From NCBI GenBank assembly GCA_024364735.1, contig JAGFNQ010002306.1, forward strand, positions 181,515-245,514: a stretch of DNA of 64,000 nucleotides. Reading direction: 5' to 3'. The notes beneath the pieces were generated by a model. It was not told the origin of the DNA and did no database searches. It was given only the letters and a program-made list of their open reading frames with translations. Each line of letters begins with the position of its first letter. The first letter of the stretch is position 1. Source of the DNA: Boesenbergia rotunda (lineage: Eukaryota > Streptophyta > Magnoliopsida > Zingiberales > Zingiberaceae). Positions 11,260 through 21,571 of the stretch are shown piece after piece. Position numbers and translations under genes: made by a program.

Positions 11260-12917
11260 AACACAAAACGCAGCGGAAACAAGATTCCTCGAGCGATTCA
11301 TGCGAAAGAAAACTCGTACAAAGTTCATCTATCTAATAGATCTATTTAAAATGTATACCTTTGGAGCGTGCCCTTGTGTTTATCCCGCTCGTCCAAGGTA
11401 CGCCGGATCTCTTGCACGTTCAAGCGCCCTTGCCTCTATGCGTATCCACACAGACACGATCTCTCAACTTCGGAAGAACTACCTTAGTTGTGCTAGCAAC
11501 TTGGGTGGTTCGCGGAAGCACCAAGAACCCCAAAGAAAGGGTTTCGGTCAAGAGGGAGAAGAGAAGGAAGAGAGGAAGGGAAAGATGACACACCCCACCA
11601 TCCAAATAACTAGTCCCTCTTTTATACTCATCCCATGAATATGAAGAGGTTTTTGTCCCTTTAGCTTCCCTTCATTAAAGCCAATAAAGAGCACATCTTC
11701 TCATGTGACTCTTCAACTTCTCTTCATTCAATAAAGAGAGACTTTTCCTTGTTTTCTTTATTATTAATTCATTAAACACTTTAATGAATTAATATCACAT
11801 AAGTTCTTGACCAAGACTCCCTAGCTCCCGACCAAGGCTCCCGACCAAGTCTCTCGAGCTCCCAATCCGAGCTCCCGACCAAGTCTCCCGAGCTCCTGGC
11901 TCGAGCTCCCGACCAAGTCTCCCGAGCTCCTGACCGGAGCTCCCGAAGCATCGTGTCCTTAGTGTGTGACCCAATAGGTTCTCATAACATTAGCAATGTG
12001 CCTAAACTGCTTTAGACACATAAGCAATGAGCGACATCTAGCAATGCATCATTGCTACCCAAGTAACAAGAAAAGTCGAGATTCGACTTAACGTCCATGA
12101 CTATGATCATGTATGACCTTGTCCTTCTATCCTTAATATCTAGATTGACCAATGAGGCATAGACCATGTCATCCTCGATCAATCTTTGTGTTTCTTGATC
12201 CCTGAGTAGACTCACTCAAACAAATGAGCTCAATATCTCATATTCACTCATTTGAGCATGGTCATGCATTTAAGTAGTCATACTCAATCAAGGGGTCCAC
12301 AGATATCACTCCCGTCATATGGGAGGGATAGATCCCATCTACATCACTCACATCCCTCCGCATAATTCATTACATACCCAGTGATCACCTTTATAGTCCA
12401 CCCTGTTACGGGCGACGTTTGACGATACCAAAATACATAACTCCTTATGTAGGGAACCGTAGTGACTTCAGGTCTAAGGACTATTTATACTAATAATCAC
12501 ATGAGAAAGTTTATGACACTCATATGATAATCTATGAAACTTTCTCATGGCGGGTCAATTCAGTACACATTCTCTAATGTATACCCATGTGTCAACTTGA
12601 TATCACATATCCATGACTTGTGATCTCAAGTCATCAATTGACCTACATGCTATACTCCATGTATTAATATTGTTCTTGAATATTAATGTTTGACTAGGAA
12701 TGGTTTAGTGTAGTGTTCTCTACATTATCTCACTATTGATTCAACCAATTGATATAATGTAGATAAGAACCTACTACTCAAGAGCATTATTATACTTAGT
12801 TATTTGGCACAAGTATAAAGTAAGTATAATAACCAAACATGTCTTTATTAATGATAGAATATGATACAAAAAGTTCCTAGTCAATCATCATATAATTGGC
12901 TCTAGGGCTCCTACTAA
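11260..12917 (-). mobile_element. 3' LTR of a truncated copia element (lower boundary approximate)
   Basis: It directly follows the RNase H end. The minus strand has a polypurine tract (gtgggagattg) and then TGTTAGTAGGAGCC, the LTR start, at about 12917. The other end is near 11260-11300, where a 'tttccgctgcgttttg' word precedes the coiled-coil gene; I could not fix the exact base. It holds a GA/CT-rich minisatellite at 11815-11945 ('gagctcccgaccaagtctcc'). Confidence 0.65.
11815..11945. repeat. Minisatellite of about 30 bp ('gctcccgaccaagtctcc')
   Basis: Four to five imperfect copies lie within the copia LTR. The unit contains the palindrome GAGCTC. Confidence 0.75.
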
Positions 12918-12939
12918 CAATCTCCCACTAGCACTAGTG

Positions 12940-13735
12940 TCAATCACTGTAATATCTAATACCCAGTGACCTAGTGTGACCATCATGCTTCTTTTGCGTC
13001 AAAGCCTTGGTCAAAGGATCTGCGATGTTAGCATCAGTGGGTACTCTGCATATCCTCACATCTCCTCTATCGATGATCTCTTGAATGAGATGGTAGCGCC
13101 GCAGTATGTGTTTGGTCCGCTGATGAGAGCAAGGTTCCTTAGCCTGTGTAATAGCTCCATTGTTGTCACAATAGAGGTCTATCGGGTCTACTATGCTAGG
13201 AACCACACCAAGCTCTGTAATGAACTTCCGGATCCAAACATCCTCCTTTGCTGCATCAAATGCGGCAATATACTCGGCCTCTATTGTAGAATCTGCAACT
13301 GTGTCCTGCTTCGAACTTTTCCAACTCACAACACCACCATTCAAGCAAAATACATACCCTGACTGCGATCTGAAATCATCCCTTTCCCTTTAGAAGCTTG
13401 CGTCACTGTAACCCTTTACAGCTAGCTCCTCATTGCCTCCAAATATCAAGAAATATTCTTTTGTCCTTTGTAAGTACTTAAGAATATTCTCGACAGCTGT
13501 CCAGTGACTTTCACATGGATCCGACTGGTACCTGCTCGTCATGCTCAAAGCATACGAGACATCTGAACGAGTACAAAGCATGACGTACATGAGAGACCCT
13601 ATAGCGGATACATAAGGGATCTGATCCATACGGTCTCTCTCCTCCTTAGAAGAGGGGCATTGAGTCTTCGAAAGACTCACACCATGTGACATTGGTAAAA
13701 ATCCCTTCTTGAAATTCTGCATGGCAAAATGATTA
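12940..13735 (-). pseudogene. Copia reverse transcriptase C-terminus plus RNase H
   Basis: Read on the minus strand it begins within the reverse transcriptase/RNase H connection (KKGFLPMSHGVSLSKTQCP), passes the conserved PYVSAIGSLMYVMLCTRSDV block, and continues through RNase H (VVSWKSSKQDTVADSTIEAE, with YIAAFDAAKE and DLYCDNNGAI) to the usual C-terminus (KHILRRYHLIQEI, then ADPLTKAL). One TAA (13390-13392) interrupts the frame right after YSDASF, where this family usually has Q. Gag, protease, integrase and the catalytic YVDD part are missing, because similarity stops abruptly at about 13735. A 3' LTR follows at 11260-12917, so this is a 5'-truncated element. Confidence 0.85.
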
Positions 13736-14388
13736 AGCGGAAGTTGTTGCCGGAGGAGTAGGCGTCAGAATGGCGGAATGATCGTTGATTTGAGCGGCTA
13801 GTTCGGCGTCGTCCAAAAGGAACCCCTCCTTCAAGGCTGCAGCCGTCATCTTGTGGTGAAAAAGATAAGGGGCTGCCAGGGAGGATGACCGGAAAACGGA
13901 AGGTGCCGGAACTCTCGCGAAGCAAACGACAACGGCAGAAGTGGCAGAGAAGCACCAGAAGAGCGAAGGTGATGGCAAGAGTCGCAGCTCGCACCTATAT
14001 ATAAGGGGAAGCAGCCAATCCTAGCCGTTCAAGGAGAACCTTGGGGAGAGGCGGGATCGAGTTGGGGCCCTCCGATTGGATCCCTGGGGAATCCCGAGGC
14101 TCGAGGGGATGCAAGCACACTTTCGGCGGCAAATGGTTCGCCGACCGAGGCTCCGGGGACTGGTGATTGACGCTTCAGCACTCGATACACTGTTCGCCGA
14201 GAGACACATGTCTTCGCTAATTAATGCAGTCGCTAGGAGGGAGGATACGAATCGGCTCGCGTCAGAGAGGACAGACGTGACAATCGAAAAGACATTTGAT
14301 GAGATAGTTTACCAGCCGAGTGAAGCGCTGGCTCAGGGTCGACTACGGAGGTCAGCCGTAAAAGGGTCGCTAATTAATGCAGTCGCTG
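13736..14388 (-). promoter_or_regulatory. Promoter-like segment with TATA box, of LTR type
   Basis: On the minus strand a TATA box (CCTTATATATAGGTGC, near 13995-14008) is followed by a pyrimidine-rich leader and a short frame (38 codons from about 13849, MTAAALKEGFLLDDAELAAQ) that stops just before the truncated copia sequence. The TATA-plus-leader layout matches LTR promoters of gypsy elements in this window, such as 47964. No protein family is recognised. Confidence 0.4.
14213..14388. repeat. 21-bp direct duplication flanking 134 bp
   Basis: The 21-bp word 'tcgctaattaatgcagtcgc'+'t' occurs at 14213-14233 and again at 14368-14388. The second copy abuts the start of the LTR fragment at 14389, which suggests filler DNA from an illegitimate repair event. 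Confidence 0.7.
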
Positions 14389-14792
14389 GTGTTGTGCTCT
14401 GTATTCAGCTTCTTCGTGCTTGATCTTTCTGTGCTTGTGCTTAAGGGTGCATATGTAAGATCCTTCTCGTTGTCTCCTGTGCTTATCTTGTTACTCATCT
14501 GAGACGTTTGTGGAGAGGTTACTCCATCGAGAAGGAGAAGTTCTTTAGCCGGATTCACTCTGGGGCCTGATCTGCCGACGATCAAGGGATCGCCCACCTC
14601 ACGGGCACGCCAAGGAGTAGGGGCAAGTTATCCCCGAACCTTGTAAATCTCTTGTGTTAGTGTCTGTTCTGCTTTCTTTCTGTTGTGTTTTGTTTTCCGC
14701 TGCTAACCCGATTGCAGAAAGAAAAGAAGGAGCAAAGTTTTTAGTGGGTGGCTATTCACCCCCCCCCTCTCTAGCCATCCCAGATCCCAACA
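14389..14792 (+). mobile_element. 3' part of an L1-type LTR
   Basis: It matches the window's first 482 bases in R/U5: 'gtggagaggttactcc', 'tgatctgccgacgatcaagg', 'gcaagttatccccgaacctt', 'tccgctgctaaccc', then 'ttcacccccccc' and a CCCAACA end at 14792. It joins directly to mid-gag of the next element, so its own primer site and gag are absent. Confidence 0.7.
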
Positions 14793-15117
14793 GTTGGGTG
14801 CTCTAAAACCCAACAATGATAGATCGGGGTTGGGATACCGATCTAAGGTCTCCAATGCCAATGGAAAGAAATATGCTAGAGTAGCATATAATTATGACAA
14901 GGAGGGGAAGTTCATAAATGACAAGGGGGTGTCATTTAAAAGCAAAAAGAAGGACTTAACCAAGGACAAGGTATCTAAGGTTAAGAAGGTTAAACTTGTA
15001 GGCCAAGAGTCACCACAGGTACACCGGTGTGGCCTAGTGGTTGTTGAGTCACATAGGGAGGTGGCTAAGGCTAAGAGCTCAAGGGGGAGCTCTAGGAGTC
15101 TTTGGGATCTATGGTAA
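14793..15117 (+). pseudogene. C-terminal end of Sirevirus-type gag (family X)
   Basis: The frame begins in mid-gene at the RSGLGYRSKVSNANGKKYA motif, which follows the coiled coil of Sirevirus-type Gag, and continues through a lysine-rich stretch to KSSRGSSRSLWDLW and stop. It is co-linear with residues near the end of the gag at 54231-55205. The upstream capsid, zinc knuckle and coiled coil are missing, and an unrelated LTR fragment replaces them. No pol follows. Confidence 0.8.
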
Positions 15118-16081
15118 ATGGATCTCGGGAGGTTTCTCTCGGAGGTCTAGGTGGACCATGGAGTGTGCCAAAAGAGTTAGAGACGGATTTGAGTCTCAAT
15201 TCTTTAGGATTTGACACAATGGGTTTGAGTTTCATGCATGGGAGACATTGGGGTCATAAAGCATGAGAATTAATTTTTGATGTATTAATGCCATATAAAT
15301 CAACGCTAGGGAGGCATTGTGGGTTGGTATGGGCAGTGACATCAAGGGAAGACCAAAACTAGGACTTTAGGTCAAGGTCCAATTGAACCATTTAGCTAGT
15401 TTTGGGTTTTGTGTCAATCTTGAGAATGGTGAGAGATACATTTTTGAATGTATTTTTCCCAAGTATATATGGGTACCACAAACCTCTCCACAAAATCTAG
15501 AAATTTTTGGAGATTTGTGAAATTTCTGATGTATTTCTGAAATTGGGTTCAGAAAGCTGAAATTTAGTTTTTCAAAGTGCCAGTCGACTGACCCAGGGGC
15601 AGTCGACTGGTAAAGGCTGAATTGGGTTTTCAGCAATTAAAAAGTGTCCAAATGATGCAAAATAAGTGTATGAGGAGCTAGTACACTTTGTGTATGATCA
15701 TTAGAGGTTAAAAGATCCAATAAGGGGGAAATTGTTGGAGTCTTTTTGATGTATGTCAAAGGGGGAGAAGTGTTGGGTTTAAGTGAAAAACCAAATATGC
15801 CTTTGCAAGAAATCCTAGGTCTAGGGGGAGCTTGGTAAAGGGGGAGCATTGTTGCTCAGTTGGTGGCGTAAGGAGAACCTTGGAGAGGTTCTTAAAAAGC
15901 CTTTGTAAGTCCAATGTAGGGGGAGCCTTGGGAAGGTTTTAAAAAACCCGTTTTTGGTAAAAGTCCTAACTTTTGGGGAGGTTAGGTGTGGGGATACCTT
16001 GTGATAGGATCCATGCATGTTTTCATTTATATTTATTTTCTCTAACTTAAACGTATTGCCAAACATTAAAAAGGGAGAAAT
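15118..16081 (+). other. Non-coding 3' internal region of family X with repeated polypurine tracts
   Basis: No gene. It holds a hairpin (15476-15519), a pair of CAGTCGACTG palindromes (15582-15612), and polypurine tracts near 15723, 15761, 15820, 15838, 15919 and 16066, the last directly before the 3' LTR. Multiple polypurine tracts are a Sirevirus hallmark. The same hairpin and palindrome module occurs twice in the related element at 55206-56625. Confidence 0.7.
15476..15519 (+). other. Predicted stem-loop in the family X 3' region
   Basis: The arms are CCACAAACCTC and GAGATTTGTG, with an A/T-rich inner part that can also pair. In the two copies at 55571-55615 and 56489-56533 the outer arms CCACAAATCTC / GAGATTTGTGG are perfect. 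Confidence 0.55.
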
Positions 16082-17076
16082 TGTTGGGGCAATCTATGGT
16101 CCGGAGCAACCATGTGTTTTACTGTTTGGGCAAAGGGTTTAAGTTAGACTTACCCTTGTGTTTTGATATGTGTATTGGAGTGTGCAGGTTTGCAGGATAC
16201 ACATGGACTTAGCTGGACGGCTTCAGGTACGGTGAAGGGTGACATAGAGGTAAGTCGCGGGCTTATGTGCACCCGAGGGACCATGGATAGCAGTGACGAT
16301 GAGCTGAGGGATGCGGACTTTGAGGCATGTGTGAAGGGTGGCATGGAGGCAAGCCGAGGGCTTGTGTGTGCATCCGAGGGACGGGAGCCGAAGACGAAGA
16401 GGGAGTGAGGGCAACAGATAGAGGCTGCTGGTGAAGAGTCAGCTGAGTTGTGAGGGGTCGAGTACTGAGGGAATGTACTCGGGAAATCCTAGGGGTCGAG
16501 TGCTGAGAGAATTGTACTCGGGAAGGAAACCTATGTAGGGCAATCGACTGGTGATTGGGCAGTCGAATGGTAAACCCCACAGAAATATCAGTCGATTGCT
16601 GTGGGGGCAGTCGATTGGTGGTGGCTGAGAATTCGAACGTTGGGCTTGCAACGGTCGAATTTGAGTGGGGGCAGTCGACGGGTAGCGGCCAAAACAGAAG
16701 TGAGCTCTATTTAAAAGGGCTTCATTTTGGCTGAGACTCTTGACGAATTTGGCTTTAGTTAAAGGCCAAATAGTAGTCTAAGAACTCAGAGGTGAAGTTT
16801 GGATTGTGGCGAGGTTTCTCCACCCACAAGGAGCTACACGAGCTAGCCGGAGGGCATCCGAGGAGTGATCCGCCGAAGGATCAATGGATCGTCCACCTTA
16901 CGGACAGCCGTGGAGTATGAGCGTCATCTCCGAACCACGTAAAAGGTTTGGTGTTAGCGTTGTTTATTTGTGTTATTATTGTTTCCGCTTGCGCACGCTA
17001 ACGTTATAGGTAGAAGAATCGAAAATTTAATATTCACCCCCCCTAGCAAACGGTCAGGAAGCACATTAACCCAACA
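16082..17076 (+). mobile_element. 3' LTR of the family X element (995 bp)
   Basis: It begins TGTTGGGGCAATC directly after the polypurine tract AAAAAGGGAGAAAT and ends ...TTAACCCAACA. It aligns along its length with 52399-53541. Degenerate CAGTCGACTG words (16540-16680) precede a TATA box at about 16709-16718 (CTATTTAAAAG). The following CAGAT (17077-17081) would be the right target duplication; the matching left copy is lost. Confidence 0.85.
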
Positions 17077-18010
17077 CAGATTAGAGTTAATAACACCAAA
17101 ACCAAATCCAAGCTCACAAACAAAAATTCAAGGGAGGAACAGATCCTCAACTATTAACCCATATCAAAAACTTGAAATTACCAAATCAAAGCTAATACTA
17201 CAAGCACAACTCTCGGCTATTTAACCAATAACTATCCAAGTAAAAAAAGAAATCTCACATCCAAAGAATGGCTTCTACCAACCGAAGAACCAACGGCAGA
17301 TCCATCCAAATCCAATCGACCACTAAACTGCCAATTCACTTAGTCGATAGAATCCTTACCGTAACCGATCCTTGTCCTCAAAATTTTGCTCGATTTAGGC
17401 CGGAAACAAGATCAGCAGCAAGCTCCATGAAATCTATTCGAGATCAGAAACGAACTGCTCAGTTGTCGGTGCAGACCTGTAGCGCCTCCTCTCGGATAGC
17501 CCATTACAAAATCGAAGAAATAGTCCAGAGGAAGAAGGAAGGGGGAAACACAATCGCCGACGTCCCGACCTTTCCCCGACCCAAACCCTAGATCAGTGAT
17601 GATGACAAAATCACCAAAAAGACTCGAGAAGAGAAAGAGGGAAATCGGAAGAATAATCCTCACCTGGATTGATGCTCTCGCACTCCTTCCTAGAACTGCC
17701 AAGAACAGAACTGGTGGAAAGATCAACCACGAATAGACCTAATTCATTGATTTGCCTGAAGGTGCGAGTAGGTCTTCGATGGCTGCCTCCGACGACGGCG
17801 ACGCTCCACTCAACAATGCCCAACAGAAAAATAGCTCTGGATCAAGGCAGGGATAGGGAAACTAACTCCGATCGTGCGATGAAACTACCCTCGACGTGTG
17901 GCGAACGGAGGAATGGAAAGAAGAAGGAAGAGGAAGAGGACGAGACGAGGTCACGATTTAGGTTTCGCGATCTGCCGCAGGGAGAGAAACAAAAGGCTTT
18001 TTAAAAAAAA
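17077..18010 (-). other. Candidate first exon and intron of a host gene, cut by an LTR
   Basis: On the minus strand, 18010-17664 looks like a leader or first exon: low-complexity CTTCTTCC stretches, a possible ATG at 17823 (MGIVEWSVAVVGGSHRRP...), and a good donor (ATCCAG|GTGAGG, GT at 17662-17663). The following 585 bp is T-rich with no repeat similarity I can see, like an intron, and ends abruptly at the LTR boundary at 17076. The start codon and protein are uncertain and no family is recognised. The rest of the gene is not seen on the other side of the nested insertions. Confidence 0.35.
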
Positions 18011-18118
18011 ATTGATCTTTTTTAGAAAAACCCACTCCTATTTTAGCTATTCACACAACAACCCCTAAGTTTGGGTTATTTTGCCTTTTTAACCCTCCCA
18101 GTTTTCCAAATATTACAC

Positions 18119-18199
18119 ATGTTAATCTCGCAAGGTGTGACTTCTTCTTCAATCGTCAGCGTCCACGTGGGCAGAATCCTGGTGACTAGCCGTCGACGT
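18119..18199 (+). mobile_element. Fragment of a gypsy-type LTR end (left of the hAT insertion)
   Basis: It matches 46806-46892 ('gttaatctcgca.ggtgtgac', 'cttcttcaatcgt.agcgtcc'). The match resumes after the hAT element at 20308-20333, so it is an old LTR remnant into which the hAT element inserted. Confidence 0.75.
18192..18199. repeat. Left 8-bp target duplication of the hAT element
   Basis: GTCGACGT, identical to 20308-20315. Confidence 0.9.
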
Positions 18200-20307
18200 C
18201 AGGGTCGTCTTTAAGAAATTGGAGGCCCTAGGCTAATTTTTCAATCAAAATCTTATATAATTTTTTTATTAAATATAAAAATATTACATACGAATCCATA
18301 ATTATATGCATATGATTATTATGAATATTCAATATGCTACGTAAATATAAAACTTTCAAAAATTAAATAAAGAACTCCTCCACTGTTATATAAATTTCAA
18401 TAACTCCTTCACATATATAAATTAAATCTCATCACAAAAATATAAAATGTTTATACTCTTCGCGCTTTTTGTTGTGCAAAGTTGTCAACTAAATCATCGT
18501 AATCAAGCTTGGCTACCATTTTTTTTTTCAATAGACAATATAGCTAAATCATTCAATCTATCTTGTGACATAGTTAATTGAAGATAATTCTTTATCAACT
18601 TCAACTTTGAGAAACTTCTTTGAAGCATATTATTCTCCCAATTTCCTGGATCAAATAAATCATCTAATTCTTCACAACTCATATCTATATTTTCATTCAG
18701 ATTTTCAATATCATTTGCAACAACATGAATCTCATCATTCAAATCTATATTCTCAGTCAAAATTTGATCAGCAACTACATTCTCAGGATTTATATTTTGA
18801 TCCGAATTTGTAATAATAGTCAAATCTTCAACAATGGAAACTACAGGCTTTATGTACCTTTCCATGGACCTAGTGAGAGATTTTGTAAGAATTTCTTATT
18901 TTTCTTTCGTTTTCCTCTTTGAACTTCCAGATTCAAATTTTCTTTTTCCCGTCATAATTGATAATTCACAATGCAAATCTAACAAAATAAAAATAAAATA
19001 TAATTTAAATACTAACAAAAATTCATTTGCTTTTAATACATCACTAATTGACGAAAGCCAAGCATGCAATTAATTAAATTAAAGAGACACTAAACTAACA
19101 ACATAAAATGATGAGTGGAGATTCATTTGCTTTTATCTTTAGTTTGCTTCATCAAAGTTTTGCACAATAAACTGTTCTAAATTTTAACAACTAAAATCAA
19201 GTCTATAAAAAAGAAAATAGACTCTTGACAAAACGTGGAGATTCATTTTCAAATTGGATTGCATGGAGCTAAACCATTCAGGTGAAAATAATCACTAGAT
19301 TAAGAAAATGATTAACTCTGAAAAAGCAAAGTCATTTTCCCCAAGTTAGTAAATTTAGGGAATGTTTAAATTTGATCATGTGAGAAAACTAAATGTAAAT
19401 TAGTAAATATTAGTGGCTAGTTATCTAGTATGTACTTTAAAGTCCTTATATGATCTAAAGTAGCTACAAAGAGCATGATTTGAAACATTTAATTCTGCTC
19501 TCCCACACTACTATTTCAAAAAATTAGCATGGTTTGAAACTCAATTCTTTCAACTCCTATTTTTTTTTTAAGAAGCTGTAAATCTAAACAATATAAATAT
19601 GGATAAAAGCAAGATCGTTTAACATGATTAACAAAAGAATTAAAAATCAATCGGAGAAACACATGATTAACAAAAAAATCTACTATTTTTCAGAAAAAAA
19701 TAGAGCACAACCGGCAAAAAAAAAATGTAAATCTACTATTTTTCAAAAAAAAATATGATTAACAAAAAAAATTCAAAGCAAAATGGTTTATCGGCAAGGG
19801 ACCTTCGTCGGAATCGTTGCGACGAGGGAGGGCAGGGCACAACAGAGAAAATCAATAGAGGGAGGGTCACGAGGGGATAGGGTACAACCGGAGAGACGAG
19901 TAGAATTGTAGAAGTCACGACGAGAGCAGCGCACAGAAGGACACAACTGAAGATAAGATTCCAGGCTCGTAGAACTGTAGAATAGTGGCGAGGGAAGGCC
20001 GGAGGGCTTGGCGTTGGTGAGGAAGGAGGCGAACTGGCGAAGGGTCAAGGCGAACGCGGCACTAGGGCTTTTTCGCAGGATTTGGTGGATTTGATGAGAA
20101 AATAAAAAACAATTTAGAAAGAAAATTTATATATATTAATTTGGTATTTTGGGTTGATGGGCTATCTACTAAACCTATCAAAGCCATTATATATTAAACA
20201 ATATAATTTATTATTAAATATAATTATTAAAATAAAAATATGTGGCCCCTACAAGAGGGGAGGCCCTAGGCAATTGCCTAGGTTGCCTCCCCTTAAAGCC
20301 GGCTCTG
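18200..20307 (-). mobile_element. Non-autonomous hAT transposon (2,108 bp)
   Basis: The ends are CAGGGTCGTCTTTAAG and, inverted, CAGAGCCGGCTTTAAG, 13 of 16 identical, of the CAGGGCCGG type usual for hAT elements. Both ends carry subterminal 'ggaggc' and 'cctaggc' words. It is flanked by a perfect 8-bp duplication. The paralogous LTR at 46885-46892 shows an unoccupied single-copy site (GTCGATGT). Apart from a fused transposase remnant at 18503-18865, the interior (18870-20300) is A/T-rich and non-coding, with a GC-rich leader-like stretch at 19790-20080 that could hold the promoter on the minus strand. Confidence 0.9.
18503..18865 (-). pseudogene. hAT transposase remnant with an internal deletion
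   Basis: A 120-residue frame. Residues 1-75 are acidic and end in DDLFDPGNWEN, resembling the N-terminal 'D.YDP..W' part of plant zinc-finger MYM-type hAT transposases. Residues 80-115 (RSFSKLKLIKNYLQLTMSQD, then RLNDLAILSIE) are the conserved C-terminal dimerisation block of the same family. The 400-500 residues between them, including the catalytic domain, are missing, so the ends have been fused by a deletion. It cannot transpose by itself. Confidence 0.7.
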
Positions 20308-20333
20308 GTCGACGTTGATTCTTTCTAAAACAG
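20308..20333 (+). mobile_element. Right target duplication and continuation of the gypsy LTR fragment
   Basis: GTCGACGT followed by 'tgattctttctaaaacag', which continues the match to 46885-46912 after the hAT insertion. Confidence 0.8.
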
Positions 20334-21571
20334 TACCCTACCATTGAATCATTATCCTCTGAGTTGCTTTTCATTGCTATTTTTTTTAATTGCCATTATA
20401 TATTCAATTTATATTGATTAATTTGGAAATGATCAATCCAAGCATACAAAAGTTCTCATAGTGGACCGCTAAGATAAATTAAAAAATATTTATATTTGAC
20501 TGCTAAGATAAATTGGGAAATATTTATATTTGACTATCGATCTATTAGTCCAATATTTTTTAGATTAATTATTTATTAAAAAATTTATTCGTCAGCTAAT
20601 TAAAATAATTATCTAGGTAAATTTTTTATAGTGATCGGCATAACCGTCGAAATGACTCCATATTCAGAAACTCTCTAAGAAATTTTTTGAAAGTGTGTTT
20701 CTACTAAGTTGATAAGAAATTTCATTGTCAAGAAAGCATCTCAGTCAATAAATCTTTCAAAAAAAAATTTTATTTGTTAAAAAAGGATTCGAATTCAAAA
20801 TGTCAGACTAACACATTTTCATATTTATTATTTGAGATAAATCACGTATACTTCTATACTTGCATATTTGAGAAACTTTAGGAGGGGCACCGCTGCTCAT
20901 TAGCAAGAGGACTGACGGTCTATTGTTGTTAATCAGAAAAGTATGATTGGACCTTCGTAACCTCCCTTGGCTCGCAACCGGACATGCCTGTACGGTTGAT
21001 CACGGGCTCCCTCTACAGCTGCTGGCGCCACACGCCACGCCACGCCACGCCACGCCACGCTCATGTTTCCTGTTTATCCGAATGTGCTCCGACGCAGGCC
21101 CGTTGGCTAGCGACCAAGCGCAAACTGACAAGGAACCACCCCGGCCATTTCCCTGCTCCAGCTGAGGCGAGCTAGCTGCCGCGCTGTGGCCTGGGGCTTC
21201 GGAATGGGCGTCTTCAAGGCGTGCAGCTCATCAAGTGCCTCAGGCCAGTCGTACTGGTAGCTAGTTAATGCAAAGTGGTGTGTGTAAGTACGCTAAAGTG
21301 TGTACGATCTCTGCGCTCGACCGATGCATCAGGCGTCAGGTGGCCGTGTCTTAACGGGCCGTATTGAAGGCCCATGACGCCTTTGTCTCTGCCGGAGCGT
21401 TAGCCTGGTGCCACGTGCCACTACGATCCTGGCGCGATTTCCGAAGTTGGGAACCATAATTGAACCTCCTTGCCAACTGTACGCTCTCATCCGTCCGTTT
21501 TCCGCGCTCTTGATCCCCCTCTCTCTCTCTCTCTCCTCGGGTTTGCGAGGCGACGGACGGTCGGAGGGACT
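20334..21571 (+). promoter_or_regulatory. Upstream region of the intact host gene
   Basis: 20334-20880 is A/T-rich with no gene. From about 20930 GC content rises. It contains a (CACGC)n run at 21029-21060 and, just before the start codon, a CT microsatellite (21520-21537), often found in plant leaders. I see no clear TATA box. Confidence 0.4.
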
